Positions 1 through 13,109 of a stretch of DNA of 64,000 nucleotides are shown here, in pieces. Source of the DNA: Scatophagus argus. Taxonomy: Eukaryota; Chordata; Actinopteri; Scatophagidae. Below the pieces are notes generated by a model that was given only the letters and a program-made list of their open reading frames with translations, had not been told where the DNA came from and ran no database searches. The stretch lies in contig NC_058504.1 in assembly GCF_020382885.2 (NCBI RefSeq), forward strand, positions 6,810,519 through 6,874,518, given 5' to 3'. Every line of letters starts with the position of its first letter. The first letter of the stretch is position 1. Both the position numbers and the translations under genes were made by a program.

Positions 1-2828
1 TGATTCTTTTGACGGTTTGCAGTGTTCGGCTTCCATTATGCTTTTTTGCAGACTTGTCTACAGGCTTTGTGAAAAGAGTCAGTATTCTGCACCTGTGCAA
101 CGAAACGGGCTTCACCTGAACGTGCCAATTTTTGTGTAATACAAAGAAAAATGCTTTCTTTTTATGTTTCTGTCATCTGAAGACAAGCAAAATAAAGACA
201 TTTTCAAAAACTCTCCACAACAAACAGAATAATTCAATTTGCAGATGCTTATTTCTATATTTTCTTTTTGACACTCACAGCTAGAGACATGTCACCAGCT
301 TCATTTTATTATTATTATTTGTGTCATCATCTTGTATTATTGCCAAAAACACTGCGGTAATGATCCATGCAGTGAACCCAAGAGAACAGTGTTTAATCAG
401 GGTGGTTGCCGACCTGCAGTGTCCCAAAGGCGGGTGTTCGATGGAAGAATGATTCACAAAGCATATAATTAAACTGTGGAATGAGGCAATAATGACCATT
501 GAGTAGAAAACTGGAAACTGATGTTCTTCCTCAAGTGTTTAGACAAAGACCCACAATGTACTGAACATTTTTTCACCCCGTATATAAAATACAAAACTGT
601 GCATTGCAAGAAATTACAAATACAAGCCATAACAACATTACCATTTGGGCCCTGAGGGTGTAGCTATGCCTTGTATCAAAAACTAATAATAAGAAAATGG
701 TTTAGTGGGGAAAGTAGATGAAAAACAATAAAAGGAACTGAAAAACAGTCTAAAGTTACAGCAGTTACAGAGCCTGAAGGAATATCAAAGCTCTACCTTA
801 GAAAAAGATAATCAGCGATACTCTCCTAAATAGAAAAACCTGATGCACAAGCTCCTCCATGAGTTGCTTTGTTCCTGTGTAATATTGCGTTATACGCTAA
901 TACACTTCCTCTAATTATGACTTCTGTGAGTACGCATGAGCATAACAGATGTTTGAGCTGTTTCGAGTATCCCCTGCAAAACATATGACACTAGAAGCAT
1001 TGAAAAAAATATTTTGTGAGACTGGAAAACATAAACAACTTGAGTTATTAGTGTGTTTTCACAAGACAGATTTGCATCAGAGCCGTGACACAAACCCAGC
1101 ATACACGTCGTGTATTTACCCATAACAAACTGTGTGCCCATTTGGAATCTGTTAAGCTTGCTAGCACCAGATAAAACCTGCTTTTAATTCTGCACACAGT
1201 TGGCACAAGTGCTAAAGAAAGTGCTTTCAAGCATGCCGGTCATGTACCAACACTGTACAATTTGTCTGAATTTGTCAGACTCGTGTGGGTGAAACGCAGC
1301 TCATTAAACCTGTTTGTAAGTGTTTACTAAGAATGGCTTTTTAGCACTTAGAAGATGAAATTTTGTGTTGAAATTTCATCCTGTTCAGAGCTGAGGGAGC
1401 AGGGAAGTCACCGAGGAGGCACTGAGGGTATTAACGGTCTCTGAATATATTGTCATGTTAATATGGTCGGAAGTTTCTGAAGATCCTGAAAGCGGGATTA
1501 TATTGTATGAGTCGGCTCCACGACTCGTCTGAATTCACACTCGTCTGAGTCACAAAGGCAGAATGGGAGGATTACTAAACTGCATCTAGAAACCAATGTG
1601 GGAAAACTCTTGACCGTATCGGCGCTTATACTTTACCCACCGAATAAGTAAAGCATAAATGTTTGTATTCCCTCTGCAGGAAAGGATGTATTAAAGGAAT
1701 GTGACCGACCATTTGCTGTGGCACCAAACTTTGTAATGCCCACTTAAAGGTACAGTCAGCGACTCTGATCCAGTACACTTTTTTTAAACCAACAGTCCAC
1801 AAGCTGTCCTTTCTGGACCAACTCAGCCAATCAGCAACAGGGGAGCATTTAACTCTGCTTCTGACAGTTACCCTCTCGTTTCCATGTTCTTGTCCATGTG
1901 GAACGGAGCCATGACATGTGAATGAAACGTAAATAACATCAGAGATTTTACCTTGGCAACTTGGCCAACAATTTCTTCCTTTGTAAGGCAAACCTGAGAT
2001 TATACACCTTCAGGTTACATTTTGAGGCTTCTCACCCTCAGGCAGCACGTGCACTGGCTTCTGCCATCTGTCTTTCAGCCAGCTAGTGCATTTGTTTGAG
2101 GTTTTTTTTTCCTATTCAAGGAACTTTACACCAAATGACAGCTAACAAAAACTAAACATTTGCTTAAACATATCACTTAGACTTTGTGAGACTTTCTTGC
2201 CACGCAGCTTTTCCATCTTTAATCACTGTTGTCTTACAACCTGAAGGGCAAAAGAGTCACAAACTGGAAATGTAACTGACATAAGTGATTTGTCACTTAC
2301 TCCCAAACTCACTGAAACTTTCTCACACTGACTACATTGACAGGTGACTCAGCGGAAATTGTGAAACGCCTCACTGCTTTGATTAAGCGTCAGTAAATCT
2401 GCAGCTTAGATCGGAGCAGTATTTTGGATCTGATGTCTCTGAAGAATTTTAACACAAAATAAATAAATAACACTGAAAGAAAATACAGCTCAACAGGTGG
2501 TGAGATTGTGCAACTTGGACACGATGGCTACCCACAGATGTACTTGCACTGTGGACAAAGGAAGAGGATAAAGCCAGGGATGAATAACTGTTCTGTCTCT
2601 TTCATTGATTTCCCCCTGAAAACGAAGAGTGAAGAGAGGACTCCTGGAGGCTCCACTCAATAGCCTTTTTCAATCCAAATCCTGAGAAGGCACAGACTTT
2701 CTGTAGGCTACAAATTCATGCAAAAAGCAACTCAGACCGCTTGATCTGAATATGTTGGGCTTGTTGACAAATACGATTTGATCAGAGCTGTTGTCACTAA
2801 AGACCAGCGTGCAAGATTGCAGCAATTT
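1..2828. other. Intergenic stretch, no gene seen
   Basis: No ORF here has recognisable protein similarity. The longest, a 121-codon minus-strand frame near 1626-1991, has no domain, repeat or splice context and looks like chance. The composition is ordinary A/T-rich fish intergenic sequence. The stretch lies upstream of the CpG-rich block at 3.2-3.5 kb, so distal control elements of the sulfotransferase gene could be here, but I cannot point to one. Confidence 0.5.
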
Positions 2829-2940
2829 TCTGAATCAGAATCAGCTTTATTTTCCAAGTACGTGTGACCATACAAGGAATTTGACTCTGGATTTTCTCTC
2901 TCCTGAGCACCTTACAAAATACAAAAAACAAACTAATAAA
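2829..2940 (-). mobile_element. LINE 3'-tail-like dispersed repeat
   Basis: Read on the minus strand, the block ends in an AAATTCCTTGTATGG stretch, then AATAAAGC and a short GATTCTGATTC repeat. This pattern (AATTCC..., AATAAAG, simple repeat) is the familiar 3' end of a non-LTR retrotransposon common in percomorph fishes. No coding part remains. The family name was not determined. A library match would be needed to place it. Confidence 0.55.
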
Positions 2941-3234
2941 TAAAGTAATAAAAAAAGAAGAAGAAAGTATTTACAAGAAGAAAAAAACCGAGATAAATAT
3001 ATATATACATGTAGTGCAAACAGTGTGAGACTGAAATATTACATACACAGAGTTGTCCTGCTCTGCACTTGCTCTCAGCATTTCTGTCTTTCCTTTGGCC
3101 AAATCGCTTTACGTGTGGACATGATGTGCCCCTCCTGCCTCACCTGCTTCACTTCCTCCAGTCTTATCACTACACCAGCAGACAAATACCGTAACATTAC
3201 AATAAGGAGGAGGGTGGTCCTGCAGGCGTAATGT

Positions 3235-3496
3235 AGGCGTACGCTTCCATACAACAGCTGACAGTCAAAAACCCGGAGGACCGTCTGGGTGCGAAGCACA
3301 GCACAGACGAGGCGCTCCGGTTAAGTTGCCCACCGGACGGACGCGGGTTTTACGCGTTGGGAAGGAGACCACGGAGAGACGGCGCGGAGCTGGGTCGGTT
3401 TTGGATCGCCCGTTTGGAAGTATCGCTGCCGGAAACAGAGAAGCCAAATCTGCTCGAAATGCAATCTGTGTCAAGTGGACGATTGTAGTTGAAAAG
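3235..3496 (+). promoter_or_regulatory. hs3st1: CpG-rich promoter / 5' untranslated exon of the sulfotransferase gene
   Basis: CpG density rises sharply here (many CG dinucleotides between about 3285 and 3430) against A/T-rich flanks, as expected of a vertebrate promoter with its first exon. A donor-like GAAAAG|GTAGGA sits at 3496/3497, and an acceptor with a pyrimidine tract (CCCTTGCAG) ends at 4211, upstream of the coding ATG at 4351. This suggests an untranslated first exon ending at 3496 and an intron of about 0.7 kb. The transcription start is not visible from sequence, and the exon is inferred rather than proven. Confidence 0.5.
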
Positions 3497-4095
3497 GTAG
3501 GAAGTCAGCGGTCCACTTCAGGGATTTTTCGAGAGCAAGGCAGCCAAGCAGACTACCTGAGACTTTAATATTACATATATTCTATTAAAAAAATAAAGAC
3601 ATCCGCCACATGCAGTGTGCGGACCCATACTGACTGTAGTTTCTGTCCGTTTTGTTTCCAAGCCTTTTAATTCGCACCTGCTTATTTCGTGTAGTCTTTC
3701 GTGAGATTCACTGTTTGCTGTCTCCACTTTCACATGTATTTATTAAGGCAAATGTTTACAGTGTTGCATCACATTTATAAATTTTATCTTTATGGAACAT
3801 AAATCAGTAGTTGCAGAGATTCAAACCAGATAAACTCTGCTCATGCACATTTTTTTTACAAGGCGATCTGTATGTTGTACACAAACGCTTTGCATGTCTT
3901 GTTGTAATAAATATACATAATATTAAAAAATGACACTCAAGCGTGTTTTTTTAAGGACATGGAATAAATACTAGAATACAGTGTTGATAACGTGTTACCT
4001 CGCACTTTTGGCTGGGATAAGTTTAATGATCGATCAAATCATGAGCCGTAAATTACTGCTGCACCTTTTAAACGGTGTGAGTGATAAAACTATGA

Positions 4096-5268
<1,173 letters not shown>

Positions 5269-5945
5269 ACGCTCGAGTCTCAGTAATTCAGTGTAGGGTT
5301 GTTTGGGAATAATCTCCTTGAGCTGCCCTGTTTTCCTCACTAACTGCAGATGAAGAGTCGAAGCTAATGTAAATTTAAACTAAATCTATTTTTGTACTAG
5401 TATGTTTGATACAGGAGTATGATGGAGCCAAATATCAGGGCAGATGGCAGTTCATGACATGCTGTGTTAATGCATCTTTTGGTTTTTTCCCTCTTCACTG
5501 TCAAACATATGCATATTATTCTCTCTGGCTGCTGTTCAGCTTGTCTGATCAAAGCAGACGACATAATACTGACAACTGATAATGACATTCAGACTTTAGA
5601 TTGTGCCAGCTAATGTGTTATATAAAGGACCAGAAAGTTTACTGTTGTCATACCTTCATGTTTTGCTTCATATAATATGACATGATTAACATCTCACTGT
5701 ATTTAGAGCTCTGAAGGACCTTTACCTGCTGCTAATGATTTTCTCAGTCACTTTCAGGCACAAGCTGTACTGAATACTTAGTTGTTCTTATTGTTACTCA
5801 AGTGTTTCTTTAATGTAAGAATCAGTTATATAAATGCTCTGTGCACATCATACATTTGGTGATCATTGCGGTGTACTGTAAATAATTTTTTTCAAAAAAA
5901 GTGAAGAATTAATACCATAATAAAGATGTATTTTATTTTTAGCAT
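5269..5945 (+). other. hs3st1: 3' untranslated region of hs3st1 with poly(A) signal
   Basis: A/T-rich sequence follows the stop codon. A canonical AATAAA at 5919-5924 is followed by a T-rich stretch, giving a 3' UTR of about 670 bases. No other gene signal is seen before or just after it. Confidence 0.7.
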
Positions 5946-8160
5946 GTCTGATGTTTTCTTCCTGGGTTCTCTATCTTCATTCATCCATTATGCATCCATC
6001 TGCCAGGCAGTTTGTCTTCAAATCTAAACAAGCGAAGACTCCAGTCGTGATGTCCGCTTAGTTAACAGACGTGTCTCTGTATAGGCTGGCCCCATCTCTG
6101 TGTATTACTGGATCACACTGTGTTCAGACTACATACATCCATGTGCACAGGAAGTTTAATACGTGCTCTCCATCTCATGCGCATAAAACGCTGGTGCAAT
6201 GTTGAATGTCTTGAATTTCCTGTTTGGTCAACCTGCGCCTGCATAAACAAAGGCAGGTCACAAGGTGTTGTGGTATTTATTAAGAAGAACACCGTTGTGC
6301 TCTTGGGAAGCTGCTGTCTTGACGCATTGTTTGTGTGTTTAATTCTCATCCTCCTGCAGTCCCACTTGCTTTAATTGTCAGGGAGGGTGAGTTAATGCTA
6401 CTAGCATAAATTAGGATAAGAGAATTGAGAGTGGGCAGATAGGTAAGCTCAGATTGAAGCACAATCTGAACCATGAGAAATCAAAAGAAGAAGCTGTTTA
6501 TGCTCAAGGGTGCGATCTCCTTACTCTTTAGAGGAAAGGGATTATTTACTCAAATCTTATTGCCACTTTGAAAACATCAGCAGCACCGTCTCAAAGACAT
6601 TCAGTTCCCCCACCCCCCCCCCCCCCCCCCCCCCCCCCCCAAAAAAAACAAAATATAGCCTGTTTCATATTTGAATGTGGTCTAGATTTACTCAGGGGTT
6701 TACTTCGACTCCGCAGACAGGATGTCAACCTCACTGCCCCTGAAATGCAGACCAAAGCAGCATTCTTACATCTTCCTCAATTTGCTTAATCTTCTTCTCC
6801 TTCTTAATCACTTCTCCCCGAGCTGCCTGCGGTTTACGTATGTGTTTTTCCGAGTGACAGCGTTGAGCAAGACTGTTGACGGGCCATCAGCGGGACAGGT
6901 TTGGCTGTAGACTTGGTTGGAAATGAAAGTAGAAACAGCATATGGGGCTGTGGTAGGAGTCAGATTCTGATCTCTGCTTTGAGATTATCAGAAAGCTGCT
7001 TGCGTCATTTGACATGTGCAGCAATAACACGAAACTGGCATGTGCTGCTTTTAGTGCTGCTTTGAAAGTGTCAGGTCTCCAGATGGTCCTTCAGTGCAGC
7101 CACATCTGGAACTTGCAGGAATGCAGTTTTCTTTATTTGAAACTGTGATACATGCTGTATAGCATGTGGTGCCATGGTCACCTTACTCTCCCGTCAAAGA
7201 AGGATTTTCAGAAAAAACATTTTCAGCTCTACAACACATATGGCAAAACTGCTTACTTAAAAACAAGAGGAAAAAGTAACATATTTGGAAATGATGTAGG
7301 CTTTTAAGGCTGGTGGCCAAGTACGTTTTCTCAAGTAGAGCACTTAATTACGGTTTTGATGTATTTGTTTACGTGTGTATTTCCATTTTCTGCTGTTTTG
7401 TAATCCTACTTATTGCATTGCTTACAAAGATCGATGTGTAATTTTCACATTTCTGTCGTCTATGAGTTGTTGTCAGGTTCAACAAAGGGACATTTCTCCT
7501 CTAAATTTCTCAGATGACTTCATTTAAATAACACTCTAATATTTGAATGTGTGTGTAGCTAAACCTGCATTTTTCTGATTTCCTCTCCGGTTAATCATCA
7601 CACAACCCCTTAGTAGGAGGGCCTGATCCCTGGACTGGGAGGTCTGTACTGTGCAGCTGTATAGAAAATAGCCCAACTCAGCTCCACATCGAGCAGTTAT
7701 GGACCTTTCTGCTTATGTGTTTTTGAATTAGTATTAGCAGCATAAACAGGGATTCTACCCACAGACAACACAGAGGGCTGTGTTGATGCAGTCTAAACAC
7801 AACCTAATGAATGTCATATGATAATGTATCAGGCACAAGCACTTTGATGCTACTCTTTCAAGTTACTCTTACTTTATTATTCAGTAAACTTTGTCTATAG
7901 TGTCTGCAGTTTGGTGTTGACCACATGGTGACGTTCTGTATTTATAGCTTTTTAAAATAGCTGCCTGCTGTGGCTGGAAACCAAGTGAAACCAAGTGAAA
8001 ATCAGGTGGTAAACCTCAGTGGGTTTACAGCCAATGTCACGTTGCACGTTGTCATTTGATCCACTATTAATATAGTATCGATTATAGTGACTAAAGTACT
8101 TCGGCAACGACACATCCTCAATCTGCTCTAAGACCTTCTAGTTTCTAGTTTTCTGGCTGT
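5946..8160. other. Intergenic, no gene seen; contains a homopolymer C tract
   Basis: Nothing protein-coding is recognised. The only marked feature is the poly-C/poly-A tract at 6607-6648, listed separately. A small direct duplication (AACCAAGTGA twice) occurs near 7979-7998. Confidence 0.5.
6607..6648. repeat. Poly-C tract (28 C in a row) followed by A8
   Basis: CCCCCA, then an uninterrupted run of 28 C, then 8 A. Such a run can form G-quadruplex or i-motif structures and is prone to length error in sequencing. The exact length should not be trusted. Confidence 0.9.
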
Positions 8161-8204
8161 CTCTCTCTCCCTCCCAGCGCACACTCCCCAACATCCCAGT
8201 CACA

Positions 8205-8340
8205 TCTATTAAGAGTTCATAAATGCCCCATTAGTCTAGTCAGCTGTGCAGCCCTCTAAAGTTTTACAGTCACAGATTTCCCTTAACATCACCTAATTAA
8301 TCTCAGCCACATAATTAATTTGCCTCCTCGCCCCACATGC
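8205..8340. promoter_or_regulatory. Candidate noncoding regulatory block with TAATTA motifs
   Basis: A short region holds two close homeodomain-type cores, CCTAATTAATCTC and CATAATTAATTTGCC, within about 30 bases, amid unrepeated mid-GC sequence with no repeat signature. The texture resembles vertebrate conserved noncoding elements in gene deserts. Function and conservation are not shown by the sequence alone. This is an inference. Confidence 0.25.
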
Positions 8341-8745
8341 AGTACGAGCGGCAAACCGACGCCTACAGCCAGGATTAATGGACTTGGCCTCCTCCCGGTG
8401 CCTCCCCCTCTTCCCTCCACCCCAGCACAGTAACACTATTTTAAGTGGAACTTTTTGGACCAAGTTGGAGCCAGCCTGCCACTGCCACTTTTATCTCTGC
8501 TGCCAGCCCACACTAGTTGTTCCTGAAGGACCCTGTTTCCCTTCAAATCACAATCAGCCAATCTCGGGGTTTTTCAAAGGATGATGTGATCCGATGGAGC
8601 ACAGCCCCTGCTGCAGTCACCAGGGCTGCAGCTCACTTTAATTGGAATAGATTGTTTGTCCACTCAGTGTGTGAAGCCCGGCAGAAATAACACATGCACC
8701 CACTCGGTCTCTCTTTCTTTTCCATACAAACACAGAAATGGGAAA

Positions 8746-8748
<3 letters not shown>

Positions 8749-8783
<35 letters not shown>

Positions 8784-8796
8784 ACAAACACACACA
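8749..8796. repeat. (CA)n microsatellite with AAC interruptions
   Basis: An alternating CA run of about 48 bases, interrupted twice by CAAA. It is a typical fish dinucleotide locus. Confidence 0.95.
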
Positions 8797-8799
8797 GTG

Positions 8800-11655
8800 T
8801 CTACTTGTTAGAAATAAGATTTTTAATCTGCTTCTCAAGTTGTCTTTCCAAACATAGTTGGTAGCTGGTAATGAAAATAAAAAAACTTTCAGTAACAATT
8901 GTATATATTGATGTCTCTTCACAATACTTTATATGTTCATATAAAGGATTCATTTTTTTTGTTTTTCAAAAAAAACTGAGATATATTTCCAACTAAACTG
9001 ATTAAGGATTCCTACTTCTGCTTCCTACTTTATTTATTACTATTATTATTTATTTATTGTTCACCATGAACTGACTGCCACTCCAGGCGTCGTCCACAGC
9101 TTCACGAGATGAGACTTAATCACGCCTTCGCAATGCATTTGCAACAAGCTTGTATTCAGCGTTCACATACACTGTAATCCAAGAGAGCGCTACATCATTA
9201 TGACACAAGCAACCTTGAAACCAGAACATACCAGATAAATGAAAAAGATTCTCAGAAATCTACACATCTTATCTGCAGCCTTGGCCAACATCTCTGTGCA
9301 AATTATGACACAAACAAAAGTGAATCGAATAATCTATAATTTAATCAAGCTGCTCGTTGGGCTCCTGCAATTTGATTTCGCAATAAAAGGCAAACTGTCC
9401 ATGTTGAATGAATGTGGTTTTGAACAGCTTTTGTCCTGCATGCTTTCACCATTCAGAGGTAAGTTCATGAAAACTTGTGAAGGTGTGCGTGATAACTGTT
9501 GCCCATTCACTGTAATGAACGAGTGACCCAGGGGCGGCGACACACATGTACTGTGGGATTCGCCTGTACAAAAGATAGGCAAGCTGTAATTTATCTACAC
9601 ACCTCACAGAACCAAAGTGTGTGGATGGTTGTCTCTCCATAGTGTTTAAGATCTATTTTCTGCAGTGCATAGCACTTGCGAACACTGGGGGTCCCTTTAG
9701 CACCTGTCAGTCTTCCCATTCTCCTACTCTCCTGCACTTAACAGTTGCAGATTTATCACTGAATATCTTAATATTAGCTTTAGTACCGGTACTTGCAGAC
9801 CGTTAATTTGGTCTGCTGAAACGAGAAGCGTTTCACCAACTGTTTCCAAGATGTGTTTGACCTCTCTTTGGGTTCTTGTTCCATTCAGCTGCTCTTTGGA
9901 TATTCTGGAGAAGTATTTGCTTTATTTAGACCTTTGAGCATATTCGCTCAGAAAAGAAAAGTCTTAACCCATAAAAAAAAAAAAAAATCTTAATCCTTCA
10001 ACTGTCAAGAATTGTGAAGGATTTCATGAGCTTTCTCATTTCCCCTGCACAAACAGAAAGTGTCACTGGCAGTAGATGACAACATTACTGTGGATAAATT
10101 GATTCACCGAAATTAAATACCACAGCGTATGACTCAAAATTATGATTCTCTCTCAGGCGATCACACAAATCATCAATTTCCCTGCTTGCTTATTATATCT
10201 ATGACCATTTTCATTTCGCAGGCTGACATTGGAACAAATAACATTTAAGATATTAGATCAGAAAAATGTGGTTTTACCTCTGAGTGACCTGATTCCTCAA
10301 TCCCCTTTACCCTTTCAGAGCTCATGGAATGTGAATACGCTGTACATGTCATTAGTGAAAAGACTAAAGGAGCAAGGGCCCGAGCCGTGCTGTATGATGT
10401 ATATGCACATACTCCTGTTGTTCTGTCATCTTTGCCAGGGTCTACATGTGCTCTCTTATCAGTCATTTCCTGGCACGGTCTCCTCTGGCAGAGGAATAAG
10501 CCTGCATGGCCAATGATAACTCCCACTGCTAACAGACACCGCTGCTTGGGTGAAGCATGACTGGGCCCACAGATAGCCTTTGCTCCCTCTGTGAATGTGC
10601 GTGCAAACGTATGTGTGTCCAACATGCATGCTGGGTTCACAACTTGCTTTCTGTTTTTTGGCATGCTTGCGTGTGCACATGTGGAAATCTGCAAATGTCG
10701 GTGCAAGCACATGTAAGCGTGGGATTACATGCATGTGTGTCCTTCCATAGGGAGCTGTGATCCATATAGATTTCGATACTGAGCAGGATTTTTCAAACAC
10801 TGGGCTGCAGACCCACATACTCCCCAATGAGTGAAACCCTAGAATAGCTCTAAATGTGTTCTGTTACTGGGAATGAAACTATTTTTCCTAACAGTCCCAT
10901 TTGCACACAACGTCACTGCTGAGCTCATCTGGACGCTTCTGATGGTCAAATCATGACTGCAGCATTACTCTGCTTGTAAAAGTACATCATCTGTCTTGGC
11001 CAAAAGACATAATAACACTGTTAGTTCTCCAGACACGCAACAAATATTCTCATTGTACTTTGCACATATGGTTCAAATTAAAGCTACAAAATCACTCAAG
11101 TATCACATTACAACATAAGTGAATGTTTTGTGTGTGTGTTGTCTTGATTACAAGTGGAGCTGCTGCATATTGAAACCATGTGCTGCCTCGTCCCCTGGTA
11201 GTAGTGTCATGCTGCTGAACACAGCCCTGTTTCAGGTCAATGGAAAACAAAACACATATTATTTAAACTCTGGGTCTCTCTCAAGGGATGTTGCCAGAGG
11301 TGGGCCACAAATGACGCAGGTCCCTTGCACTTGATTTTGCATGTCTCTGTCAGGGGCCCATTGTCTCATAATAATATCAAACAATGTCCATAGCTGTAGG
11401 CTATTGTGAGTAACAAATATCAGCTGTTTATTATATATTATTCCTTCAAATATGCCCCTCTTTCTTTAAATCTGAGCCCCAGTTTCATCCCCACAATCAA
11501 AAGTTTCTAAACTCAGAATCATGTCTGAACTTTAGAGGAAGATTACAGAAATTCAGTCAAATGAGTTATAATACTACTAAATACCTGTATTTTTTTTTAG
11601 ATTTATATTTATCTTGTTGTTTATCCTATTTTTATATCTTTCACTTTCTTTCTTG
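8800..11655. other. Intergenic, no gene seen
   Basis: Several 60-155 codon frames are present on both strands (the longest on the minus strand near 10245-10712). None shows a domain, a biased composition typical of protein, or matching splice sites. Around 10590-10740 the sequence is rich in alternating purine/pyrimidine words (GCATGC, TGTGTG, ACATGC). No repeat family was confidently recognised. Confidence 0.45.
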
Positions 11656-11735
11656 GTCGGGAAAACTGCAAGTGCAATGTGTACAAAAAAGAATTTCCCC
11701 TCGGGGATAAATAAAGGAATTCTGATTCTGATACT
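11655..11735 (+). mobile_element. LINE 3' tail (L2/Rex-like)
   Basis: Contains GAATTTCCCCTCGGGGATAA followed by ATAAAGGAATTCTGATTCTGA, the widespread fish non-LTR retrotransposon 3' end: a short CCCC/GGGG hairpin, then AATAAAG, then a TTCTGA simple repeat. No open reading frame accompanies it. It is a 5'-truncated insertion on the plus strand. Confidence 0.7.
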
Positions 11736-11883
11736 CTGCTGCAGCTGCTACCATTATCATTGTTTATACTATAATCACCATAATACCTTCTGTATACTTC
11801 ATCATTATCATTATCTATAGTTCCAACACTTCTGGTATTATTGCTGTTGCTATGCATCTCTGTTTGTGTGCTCCTTCTCTCAC

Positions 11884-11945
11884 CCCCTCTCCCTCTCTCT
11901 CTCCCTCTCTCTCTTCTGCTTTCTCTCTCTCTCTCTCTCTCTCTC
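11884..11945. repeat. (CT)n microsatellite
   Basis: A CT-rich run, partly CCCTCTCT, ending in about 11 uninterrupted CT units. It directly precedes the retroposon block that starts near 11946. Confidence 0.9.
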
Positions 11946-12195
11946 AACCCAACTGGTCAAGGCAGATGGTCGCCCACATTGAGTCGGGGTCTGCTCCGAG
12001 ATTTCTGCCTCCTAAAAGGCAGTTTTTCCTCGCCACTGTTGCTAAGTGCTTGCTTAAGGGGGAATGTTGGGCTCTCTGTACTGCAAAATCTAATTGAAGA
12101 GTTTGGTCTAGACCTGCTCTAATTGGAAAGTGCCATGAGATAACTTTTGTTGTGAATTGGCGCTGTATAAATAAACTGAATTGAACTGAATTGAA
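11946..12195 (+). mobile_element. Percomorph retroposon 3' tail ending in (TTGAA)n
   Basis: The block carries the recurrent fish words GGCAGATGG, TTTTTCCTCGCCACTGTTGC, TTTGGTCTAGACCTGCTCT, AAAGTGCCATGAGATAAC and TGAATTGGCGCTGTATAAAT, ending in AAACTGAATTGAACTGAATTGAA. I recognise this as a very common retrotransposon 3' region in percomorph genomes. It is noncoding here. The exact class (a LINE of Rex type or a related retroposon) is uncertain. Confidence 0.65.
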
Positions 12196-12503
12196 TATTC
12201 CCATAAGTCAATTCGAGAAAATAGAAAACAGGTGGCAAGTGTGCTTGCTGCGAAATAACAAAATTACATTCAATCAGCTTGTCCAGTGAGAGAAGTTTCC
12301 ATCTGTCCTGTGCCAGATTCTACAAATAAAGAGACAAAACTCAATTGGCTGTTTCATTGATCCTTTCACCCACAAGTCTTGAAATTAAATGACCTGCACA
12401 GCTGATATATTGCTTTTGTATTTTACCTGGAGAATGATAATGCTGTCTTTTCATTAATTGAAACATGGTCATTTGAAGTCCCCTTTTTCTTTCTTTCACT
12501 TAA

Positions 12504-12826
12504 AGGGTTAGTTTGGATTTTTTGAAGTTGGTTTCTCATCTATACTTTCCTGCAAGTCAGTGGACTTTGACAAAAAGTCCCTACAGGAAACTGCTGACAA
12601 CTTGGTCTGGGGATTATTTTGAGTAATTATGATTTCTGCAAACATTGCTGTACGTTTTTCAAATGTATTTTTTGTTGCTTTGAGGACCACTGGTGAAGTG
12701 CCATCTAGTTCAACTATATGAGATCAGGCAAACATCGCTGCACGTGATAACTTTGAAACTCTGCAGCTCACACCACAACAATCCACACAGATAAACATCT
12801 TTTTAATTTTGGGATGAACTGTTCCT
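12504..12826. mobile_element. Nonautonomous TTAA-flanked DNA transposon (Kolobok- or piggyBac-like)
   Basis: The element is bounded on both sides by TTAA (12500-12503 and 12827-12830). The left end reads AGGGTTAGTTTGGATTTTTT. The reverse complement of the right end reads AGGAACAGTTCATCCCAAAA. They share AGG...AGTT, so the inverted repeats are short and decayed. The length is 323 bases with no transposase frame. TTAA target duplication plus AGG-type ends fits Kolobok or piggyBac derivatives. The superfamily is an inference. Confidence 0.6.
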
Positions 12827-12944
12827 TTAATCAAAAGAACAGTATTAAAAGAACAAATAGCAGGGTTTAATTGCTGTTATGGTAAAGATAATTTTAACAG
12901 CTTTAATGCATATATATTGAATGGTGGTTAAATCCATAACAATG

Positions 12945-13107
12945 TAAGTTTATACTCTTGATCTGAAAAGTAATCAGTAACTGTAGCTCTGAAATGTATG
13001 AACTGAATTAAAGTAAATTAAAGTGCAATATTTCTCTCTGAAATGTACTGAAAAAGAGATGAAGTTAAGTACAAGTATCTATACTTAAATCAGTGCTTTA
13101 GTGGTGG
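12945..13107 (-). mobile_element. hAT-like nonautonomous repeat fragment
   Basis: On the minus strand it starts CCACCACTAAAG, then carries AAGTA/ACTT-rich words (GATACTTGTACTTAACTTC, CAGAGAGAAATATTGCACTT). This is the pattern of the abundant fish hAT-type repeat that begins CAGTGGTGGAAAGTAAC. It has diverged and the far inverted end is not clear. Confidence 0.5.
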
Positions 13108-13109
13108 TT

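Noticed and set aside
10245..10712. 155-codon minus-strand frame overlapping two plus-strand frames
   Set aside because: Three overlapping frames in a low-stop region rich in GTGT/CATG words. Cys/His content reflects the TGT/CAT words, not a zinc-binding protein.
10785..10880. hAT-end-like words (TTTTTCAAACACTGGGCTGCAG)
   Set aside because: Too short and diverged, with no second end and no target duplication visible.
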